From contig DASSKC010000021.1 of NCBI GenBank assembly GCA_035690885.1, positions 1-9,236 of the forward strand: 9,236 nt of DNA, written 5' to 3'. The notes beneath the pieces were generated by a model. That model saw only the letters and a program-made list of their open reading frames with translations. It did no database searches and was not told the origin of the DNA. Position numbers and translations under genes: made by a program. This DNA comes from Oleiagrimonas sp035690885 (GTDB taxonomy: Bacteria; Pseudomonadota; Gammaproteobacteria; Xanthomonadales; Rhodanobacteraceae). Below are positions 4,482-9,236 of the stretch, in pieces (within the stretch, counting starts at the first letter, position 1; every line of letters starts with the position of its first letter).

Positions 4482-5222
4482 ATGCCCATTCGCCCACCTC
4501 CACGCTTGGTCGTCCAGACCGAGGACGCGCCGCACGCGCGCCGCCGGCGTCGGCTGTACGTCGCTTTGGCGTGGCTGCTGAGCCTGATCGTGGTCGGCGT
4601 GGGCGTGTATTTTGCGACCGATCGCGGCCCGCTGGCGTCGCCCGACCGCGCCGCCAAGCAGCAGTTGCAGGCGCACAACGCCACGCTCAAGCAAAAGGTG
4701 GCCACGTTGACGCGCTCGTTGCAGGTGTCGCAGGTGGCGACGCATTCGCTGCAGAAGACGCTGGCCGAGCGCCAGGAAAAGATCAACGGCTTGCGCTCGG
4801 ACCTGGCTTTCTACAGCCATTTGATCGGCGGTGGTGCGCAGCATCACGGCTTGCGCGTGCAGAACGTGCACCTGACCCGCGTCGGCGACTCGCGCGCCTG
4901 GAATTTCACCGTCACGCTGACCCACAACGTCAAACGCGGGCGCAAGGTGACCGGAAGCCTGCGCGTGGCCGTGGAAGGCATTGCCGACGGCAAGCTCGAG
5001 CGCTTGTCGTGGAAACAGCTCAGCGGCAAGGCACAAAGCGACGGTGTCGACTTCGATTTCCGTTATTTCCAGCAGGTACGCGGCACCTTGATGCTGCCTG
5101 CCGGCTTCACCCCCAACCGATTGCGGATCCAGGCCAATCCCGCGCATGGCAAGTCCATCGTGCGCAACGTGGACTGGAGCGATACCTTGAAACCCGTGGA
5201 GCAGGATGATGTTCAACAGTAA
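4482..5222 (+). CDS. Single-pass membrane coiled-coil protein, DUF6776-like
   Basis: A 246-aa protein from ATG 4482. An arginine-rich cytoplasmic leader (ARRRRR at residues 19-24) precedes one transmembrane helix at about 25-45 (YVALAWLLSLIVVGVGVYF). By the positive-inside rule the rest is periplasmic. A coiled coil follows at about 55-112 (QQLQAHNATLKQKVATLTRSL and onwards). A C-terminal beta-rich domain at about 120-235 contains NFTVTLTHN and FDFRYFQQVRGTLMLP. I recognise it as resembling DUF6776 proteins, which often precede a bactofilin in this group. The molecular function is not known. Its last 17 bases overlap the bactofilin start, so the two are co-translated. A membrane anchor or periplasmic partner for the bactofilin filament is plausible but inferred. 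ATG 4458 is an alternative start. Confidence 0.75.
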   Translation: MPIRPPPRLVVQTEDAPHARRRRRLYVALAWLLSLIVVGVGVYFATDRGPLASPDRAAKQQLQAHNATLKQKVATLTRSLQVSQVATHSLQKTLAERQEKINGLRSDLAFYSHLIGGGAQHHGLRVQNVHLTRVGDSRAWNFTVTLTHNVKRGRKVTGSLRVAVEGIADGKLERLSWKQLSGKAQSDGVDFDFRYFQQVRGTLMLPAGFTPNRLRIQANPAHGKSIVRNVDWSDTLKPVEQDDVQQ

Positions 5223-5685
5223 CCAGCAACAAAGGCCCGCCAGGCAGACCGGCAAACCCGGCAACTCGCAGGGCGGCGACACCAGCCTGATCGCGCGTGG
5301 CACGTCGATCACCGGTGACGTGCACTTTGGCGGCGCCCTGCATCTGGATGGCACCATCGAAGGTGCCGTGCTGGCCGAAGCCGACAGCGAGGCCGTGTTC
5401 ACCCTGAGTGCCGAGGGCGAGGTCACCGGCGAGGTGCGGGTGCCGAACGCGGTCATCAATGGCGTGGTCAAAGGCAACATCCATGCCGCGGCGCGGCTGG
5501 AACTGGCCGCGCAGGCGCGCGTGGAGGGCGATGTGCACTATCGCGTGCTGGAAATGGCCGCGGGCGCCGAGGTCAACGGTCGCATGGTGCATCAGGGCAA
5601 AGAGCCGCCGCGCCAGCTGACCGGCCCCGAGGCCGAGCGTGAAGTGGACCTTGACGAGACGTTCGCGGTGGCCGATCAGGGTTGA
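5206..5685 (+). CDS. Bactofilin (polymer-forming cytoskeletal protein)
   Basis: A 159-aa protein with a flexible Gln/Gly-rich N-terminus, a central beta-helix of about residues 25-135, and an acidic C-terminal tail. The core begins TSLIARGTSITGDVHFGGAL and continues HLDGTIEGAV, GEVTGEVRVPNAVINGVVKG and ARVEGDVHY, which is the repeating bactofilin (DUF583) pattern. Bactofilins polymerise without nucleotide and organise cell-shape, wall-synthesis or chromosome-positioning factors at the membrane. The start overlaps the upstream membrane-protein gene by 17 nt. There are two adjacent ATGs (5206, 5209) and GGAG just upstream, so either may be used. No separate promoter is visible. Confidence 0.9.
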   Translation: MMFNSNQQQRPARQTGKPGNSQGGDTSLIARGTSITGDVHFGGALHLDGTIEGAVLAEADSEAVFTLSAEGEVTGEVRVPNAVINGVVKGNIHAAARLELAAQARVEGDVHYRVLEMAAGAEVNGRMVHQGKEPPRQLTGPEAEREVDLDETFAVADQG

Positions 5686-5784
5686 TGCCGCTCGGTCGTG
5701 GCATCATGTATGCGTGAAGAAGCTTGGCGGCAAGGACCGACGAGGCACTTTTGCCGTCCGGCCGATTTTACCGCCTGGCTTCCA

Positions 5785-5810
5785 GGCTGCGGCCCCTGCC
5801 GCGGCCAGCC
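5785..5810 (+). other. Hairpin in the erpA leader region
   Basis: GCGGC (5789-5793) and GCCGC (5798-5802) pair over CCCT, extended by GGCT (5785-5788) and AGCC (5807-5810) around a GGCC bulge. It ends 21 nt before the erpA ATG, just upstream of a weak ribosome site (AGG at 5821-5823). There is no T-run. It may be a bactofilin 3'-end structure or may affect erpA translation. Confidence 0.3.
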
Positions 5811-5831
5811 AAGACATTGCAGGTTCGCACC

Positions 5832-6203
5832 ATGATCCAGTTGCATGACAGCACCCCCGATTACCGTGGTCAGGATGCCGCGTTGCGGTTTACCGACACC
5901 GCCGCCAGCAAGGCGCGCGAGCTGATTGCCGAGGAAGGCAATCAGGCACTGAAGCTGCGCGTGTACATCAATGGCGGCGGCTGTTCGGGCTTCCAGTACG
6001 GTTTCACGTTCGATGAGGAACAGGCCGACGACGATCTTGCCATCGAGCGCGAAGGCGTGACGCTGCTGGTCGACCCGTTGTCGCTGCAATACCTCACCGG
6101 GGCCGAAGTCGACTACACCGAGTCGCTCAGCGGCGCCCAGTTCGTCATCCACAACCCCAACGCGCGCACCACGTGCGGCTGCGGGTCATCGTTCTCGATG
6201 TGA
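5832..6203 (+). CDS. erpA: Iron-sulfur cluster insertion protein ErpA (A-type carrier)
   Basis: A 123-aa A-type carrier that delivers Fe-S clusters to apoproteins, including enzymes of isoprenoid synthesis and respiration. The three cluster cysteines are present: C51 in NGGGCSGF and C115/C117 in the C-terminal TCGCGSSFSM. The core LRFTDTAASKARELIAEEG and ...NGGGCSGFQYGF matches ErpA more closely than IscA or SufA. The frame is open upstream to 5724, but that stretch is not conserved-looking. ATG 5832 gives the normal family length. The ribosome site is weak, only AGG 8 nt upstream. Its stop overlaps the nudC start, suggesting coupled translation. An upstream promoter is not clear. Confidence 0.93.
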   Translation: MIQLHDSTPDYRGQDAALRFTDTAASKARELIAEEGNQALKLRVYINGGGCSGFQYGFTFDEEQADDDLAIEREGVTLLVDPLSLQYLTGAEVDYTESLSGAQFVIHNPNARTTCGCGSSFSM

Positions 6204-7168
6204 ATGCCGATCCGATCGTCGTGACGCCAGGCGCAATCAGCCACCCGCTCAATCCGTTTGCCGGGTCGGGACTGGATCGCGCGGCCGAGCACCGTGACGA
6301 CGCGGCGTGGCTGGCTGCGCGCGAGGCGTCGCCCGACAGTCGTTTCATGCTGCTGGATGCCGACTATCGGCTGCTCGTGGATGCGACCGGCGAACCGCGC
6401 TGGTTGAGCGCCGATGAACGATCCGCTCTGGTGCCCGATGTGCCGGCCAGCCTGCTGGGCGTGGCCGACGGGCGTACATGGTTCGTGCTGCATACGCAGG
6501 CCGTATTGCCTGCGGCGTTGAACGATGGTCCGCCTTCATGGGCCGATCTGCGCCGCGACGGCTTGGCGTTCGACGCCTTCACGGCCGGCCTGTTCGCGTA
6601 TGCGCGTGGTCTGGTGCACTGGCAGGACATGACGCGATTCTGTCGTCACTGCGGTTCGCCGCTGGTGCGGGTCAGTGCCGGTCATCGCGCGCAGTGCACG
6701 TCGAGCACGTGCGGCCACCTGCATTTCCCGCGCACCGACGCGGCGGTCATCGTCATCGTCGAGCACGATGGCGCTTGCCTGATGGGCCGTCAGTCCAGCT
6801 GGCCCGAGGGCCGCTATTCCACCCTGGCCGGCTTTGTCGAACCGGGCGAAACGCTGGAAGATGCGGTGCGTCGGGAGGTGTACGAGGAAGCCGGCGTGGA
6901 AGTGGGTGCTTGCCACTATCATTCGTCGCAGCCATGGCCGTTCCCGGCCTCGTTGATGGTCGGCTTTACCGCCGAGGCGCTCGGCCGCGACATCACCTTG
7001 CGCGACGGCGAGCTGCAGGACGCGCGCTGGTTCACCCCCGAGGACATCGTCGCCGGCATTCGTGACGGCACGCTGCTGCCATCCTCGCGCATCTCCGTGT
7101 CGTGGCGCCTGCAGGCCGACTGGTTGCGCGAGCGCGCCGGGATTGATCTGGCCGCACTGACGCGCTGA
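6200..7168 (+). CDS. nudC: NAD(H) pyrophosphatase NudC (Nudix, zinc-binding)
   Basis: A 322-aa enzyme that hydrolyses NADH to NMNH and AMP and, in E. coli, removes the NAD cap from RNA 5' ends. It has an N-terminal NUDIX-like domain (about 15-110). A four-cysteine zinc ribbon follows (C148, C151, C166, C171). The Nudix box is at 211-233, with G211, E217, R225, E226, E229, E230 and G232 present. The NudC signature SQPWPFPAS is at 243-251. GTG 6200 is chosen because it overlaps the erpA stop as GTGA, a typical coupling arrangement. GTG 6173 would add nine residues inside erpA, and GTG 6221 is a third option. No strong Shine-Dalgarno is present for any of them. It is larger than E. coli NudC (257 aa), as is usual for longer proteobacterial forms. 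Confidence 0.9.
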   Translation: MNADPIVVTPGAISHPLNPFAGSGLDRAAEHRDDAAWLAAREASPDSRFMLLDADYRLLVDATGEPRWLSADERSALVPDVPASLLGVADGRTWFVLHTQAVLPAALNDGPPSWADLRRDGLAFDAFTAGLFAYARGLVHWQDMTRFCRHCGSPLVRVSAGHRAQCTSSTCGHLHFPRTDAAVIVIVEHDGACLMGRQSSWPEGRYSTLAGFVEPGETLEDAVRREVYEEAGVEVGACHYHSSQPWPFPASLMVGFTAEALGRDITLRDGELQDARWFTPEDIVAGIRDGTLLPSSRISVSWRLQADWLRERAGIDLAALTR

Positions 7169-7204
7169 ATGCGCGAATCCGGGCCGCAAGGCGGTGCGCA
7201 TGGT

Positions 7205-7210
7205 TACAAT
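7205..7210 (+). promoter_or_regulatory. Candidate ampE -10 box
   Basis: TACAAT matches the -10 consensus at five of six bases and predicts a start near 7217, 20 nt before the ampE ATG. No recognisable -35 lies at 16-18 bp, so ampE may equally be expressed by read-through from nudC, which ends 68 bp upstream. Confidence 0.3.
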
Positions 7211-7236
7211 CCGGGTATCTGCCGGAGATCGACACC

Positions 7237-8106
7237 ATGACGTTTCGACTGCTTGCCCTGGTGATAGCGCTGCTGCTGGTGGCGACCGTACCGCTGGTGC
7301 GCCATTGCCGCGACCTGCGCTGGTTCCATTGGTGGACGGACCGCTGCGACGGCACCCGCGGCAGCGGTCGCGTGTGGCTGGTGTTGGCGCCGCCGGCGAT
7401 ACTGGCGGCCATCATCGGCATCATTTTCAGCAGCGCCGACTGGTTGGCCGTGGTCTGGCTGGCGTTTGCGATCCTGGTGCTGATCTACACACTCGGGCCG
7501 CGTTATCTGGAAGACGACATCGACGCGGTGCTGGGTGCCGAGAATCGCGAGCAGGCCGGGCGCGCCGCGCAGGCCTTGCGCGTGCACGCCGACGATGACG
7601 CGGCCTTGCCGCTGGATCCGCCGGCGCTGGTCGAGGCGAGCGTGTTGTCGGCACTCAAACGGCGCTTCGGCGTGGTGTTCTGGTTTCTTCTGCTCGGCCC
7701 CGGCGGTGCCGTCCTGTATCGCCTGGCGCAATGCCTCGGCGAACGTGCCGACACCGATGCCGAAAGCCGTGGTGCGGCGCGGCGCTTCGCCGAAGGCATG
7801 GACTGGCCGGCCTCGCACCTGATGGTGTTCGCCATGGCCCTGGTGTCGGATTTCGACGCCGTGATCGGCGCTTGGCGCGAGTGGCACCGCTCGCCGACCC
7901 GTTCACCATGGACCTTCGAGTCCGGCTTTCTCGGCGCCGTCGCGCGCGCCGGCGTGGACGCCGACGTCGCCGCCGGCGACGAAGGCGAGAACGACATCAG
8001 CAATCCGGTGATCGAGCTGACCGACACGCGCCGCCTGTTGCTGCGCATGCTGCTGGTATGGCTGGCGGTGATGGCTATTCTGGTGCTGCTCGGATGGGTG
8101 GCTTGA
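7237..8106 (+). CDS. ampE: AmpE-like inner-membrane protein
   Basis: A 289-aa integral membrane protein of the AmpE/CobD-like group. Hydrophobic segments are at about residues 4-21, 46-64, 69-87, 144-163 and 267-288, with a soluble region between about 88 and 143 and another between about 165 and 265. GPRYLEDDIDAVLGAE (87-102), LVEASVLSALKRRFGVVFWF (131-150) and LLGPGGAVLYRL (152-163) are the recognisable family blocks. In E. coli AmpE is encoded with the muropeptide amidase AmpD and has been proposed as a sensor in beta-lactamase induction, but its biochemical role is unresolved. No ampD is next to it here. The ribosome site GGAGA precedes ATG 7237. Downstream it converges with the peptidase gene across a repeat. 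Confidence 0.8.
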   Translation: MTFRLLALVIALLLVATVPLVRHCRDLRWFHWWTDRCDGTRGSGRVWLVLAPPAILAAIIGIIFSSADWLAVVWLAFAILVLIYTLGPRYLEDDIDAVLGAENREQAGRAAQALRVHADDDAALPLDPPALVEASVLSALKRRFGVVFWFLLLGPGGAVLYRLAQCLGERADTDAESRGAARRFAEGMDWPASHLMVFAMALVSDFDAVIGAWREWHRSPTRSPWTFESGFLGAVARAGVDADVAAGDEGENDISNPVIELTDTRRLLLRMLLVWLAVMAILVLLGWVA

Positions 8107-8132
8107 AGCGACATCCCCGCGCATGAAATTGC

Positions 8133-8215
8133 GTAGGTCGGGTTGAGCCGCAGGCGTAACCCGACATTCGTGCCGCACCACGCCATGTCGGGTTGACGAA
8201 GCCAACCCGACCTAC
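8133..8215 (-). repeat. GTAG-type REP doublet, copy 2 (inverted relative to copy 1)
   Basis: Read on the minus strand it begins GTAGGTCGGGTTGGCTTCG and ends CAACCCGACCTAC, with the same two hairpins as the copy at 3811-3892. The hairpin arms are almost identical and the short linker between them differs. Both termini are intact here (GTAG and CTAC). It lies between the convergent ampE and peptidase genes, 27 bp after the ampE stop and 56 bp from the peptidase stop. Confidence 0.85.
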
Positions 8216-8270
8216 CGCTGTCACGTTCCGGCACAACGATCGCAGGAGAGATGAAAGGCCCGACCGGCAC

Positions 8271-9236
8271 TTATTTCATCGGCAAACCCAGCTCGTGCGC
8301 AAAGAACACCAGCGCCACGGTGGTGTTGCCGACGCGCTGGGCGAACGAGGCGTCGACGCCGTGGCCGGCATGCATGCGGGTCAGGAGCGCGATCGGGTGG
8401 TCCGAGCTGGTCGCGTTCTGCAAGGCGGCGGTGAATTTGCGTGATTGCCATGGCGCCACACGCGGGTCGTTGACGCCGGTGGTCATCAGCACGGCCGGAT
8501 AGGCGGTGCCGGGCTCGATGTTCTGCAGCGGCGAGTAGGCCAGCATGGCCTTGAACAGGGCTTTGCTTTTCTGCGGATCGCCATATTCGGGCACGTTGTA
8601 GGCGCCGTTGGGCCATTCGGTCATGTGCCGCAGCATGTCGTAGATGCCGACATTGGCGACCACGGCGCGGAAGGCCTGCGGATGCTGGGTCAGTTCGGCG
8701 CCCATCAGCAGACCGCCGTTGCTGCCGCCCATGATGCCCAGGTGCTGGCTGTCGGTCCAACCGGTTTTTTTCAACGCCTCGGCGGCGGCGTAAAAGTCGT
8801 CGAAGACGTTCTGCTTGTGGGTCTTCATGCCGCCGCGATGCCAGGCTTCGCCGTCCTCGTTGCCGCCGCGGATGTTGGCGTAGGCGAACACGCCGCCGCG
8901 TTCCAGCCAGGCCAGGTTGGCACCGATGAAGCCCGGCTGGATGGGAATGTCGAAGCCGCCGTAGCTGTACAGGATGGTCGGTCGCTGCCCGTTCGGCGTG
9001 ATGTGCTTCATGTGCAGCACGGTGACCGGGATTTGCGTGCCGTCTTTGGAGGTGCCGGTGATGCGCGTGGCCACGACATTGGCATAATCGGCCGCCGGTT
9101 GGACCTCGAACACCGTCTTGAGCGTGCCGTCGCGAGCATCGTATTCGCCCCAGCGCGAGGGCAGTGTCCAGCCGCCCCAGGTGACCAGGGCGATGGGCTG
9201 CCCGGCCTCGGAAGCGATGCCGCCGAAGGAGATGCC
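8271..9236 (-). CDS. Prolyl oligopeptidase family S9 peptidase, C-terminal part, cut by window edge
   Basis: The frame is open from the right edge to TAA at 8271, giving the last 321 residues of a larger protein. Position 9113 is only an internal GTG. The end of the N-terminal propeller is seen first (PSRWGEYDARDGTLKTVFEV). The alpha/beta hydrolase domain follows. Counting from the window edge, the catalytic triad is S172 in GIMGGSNGG, D257 in TGVNDPRVA and H292 in HAGHGVD. ILYSYGGFDIP, GGVFAYANIRGGNEDGEAWH and HRGGMKTHKQN are typical of S9A prolyl endopeptidases, which cleave short peptides after proline. The location cannot be judged because the N-terminus, and any signal peptide, is outside the window. 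Confidence 0.9.
   Translation of the reverse strand, partial: GISFGGIASEAGQPIALVTWGGWTLPSRWGEYDARDGTLKTVFEVQPAADYANVVATRITGTSKDGTQIPVTVLHMKHITPNGQRPTILYSYGGFDIPIQPGFIGANLAWLERGGVFAYANIRGGNEDGEAWHRGGMKTHKQNVFDDFYAAAEALKKTGWTDSQHLGIMGGSNGGLLMGAELTQHPQAFRAVVANVGIYDMLRHMTEWPNGAYNVPEYGDPQKSKALFKAMLAYSPLQNIEPGTAYPAVLMTTGVNDPRVAPWQSRKFTAALQNATSSDHPIALLTRMHAGHGVDASFAQRVGNTTVALVFFAHELGLPMK

Noticed and set aside
4440..5592. Long minus-strand open frames (up to 346 codons) opposite the DUF6776-like and bactofilin genes
   Set aside because: They are antisense shadows in GC-rich DNA. The plus strand has recognisable families there, and the antisense product is low-complexity.
7503..8270. 255-codon minus-strand frame opposite ampE running into the repeat
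   Set aside because: Its N-terminal part is a translation of the REP doublet and the rest is antisense to a recognisable membrane protein.

Overview
The window is high-GC gammaproteobacterial DNA. Gene content and order (tRNA-Met, rppH, bfd, bfr, hemJ, a DUF6776-like gene, bactofilin, erpA, nudC, ampE, an S9 peptidase) and the GTAG-type palindromic repeats point to the Xanthomonadales/Lysobacterales, most like Rhodanobacteraceae. This assignment comes from recalled family resemblance, not from a search.

The left 2.1 kb looks like an accessory segment. At the left edge, on the minus strand, are the first 105 codons of a DUF3375 protein, the family of JetA, the kleisin-like subunit of the Wadjet anti-plasmid SMC system. 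Divergent from it, across about 395 bp that are rich in inverted repeats and end in an AT-rich promoter, is a 397-aa AAA/STAND-type ATPase of unknown role. Its near-consensus promoter puts the predicted transcription start on the ATG, so the mRNA is probably leaderless, and a 9-bp-arm palindrome overlaps the -35 box. The segment ends at the 3' end of a tRNA-Met gene, a typical position for an island boundary.

From the tRNA rightwards the window is ordinary core genome. The minus-strand tRNA-Met is followed by rppH (RNA 5' pyrophosphohydrolase) and by two iron-storage genes: bfd, with a Fur-like box and a promoter overlapping the rppH stop codon, and bfr. The convergent hemJ (haem synthesis) is next. 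A plus-strand run follows: a single-pass coiled-coil protein (DUF6776-like) overlapping a bactofilin, then erpA (Fe-S delivery), nudC (NADH / NAD-RNA pyrophosphatase, with a start overlapping the erpA stop) and ampE. The minus-strand 3' end of a prolyl-oligopeptidase gene closes the window. Iron storage, haem and Fe-S assembly recur through the middle.

Two copies of an approximately 82-bp two-hairpin repeat with GTAG/CTAC ends sit in the two protein-gene convergent junctions (bfr/hemJ and ampE/peptidase), in opposite orientation, flanking the hemJ-ampE block. No insertion sequence, CRISPR array or rRNA is seen. The most interesting part is the divergent Wadjet-type jetA / AAA ATPase pair beside the tRNA, most of which lies beyond the left edge.
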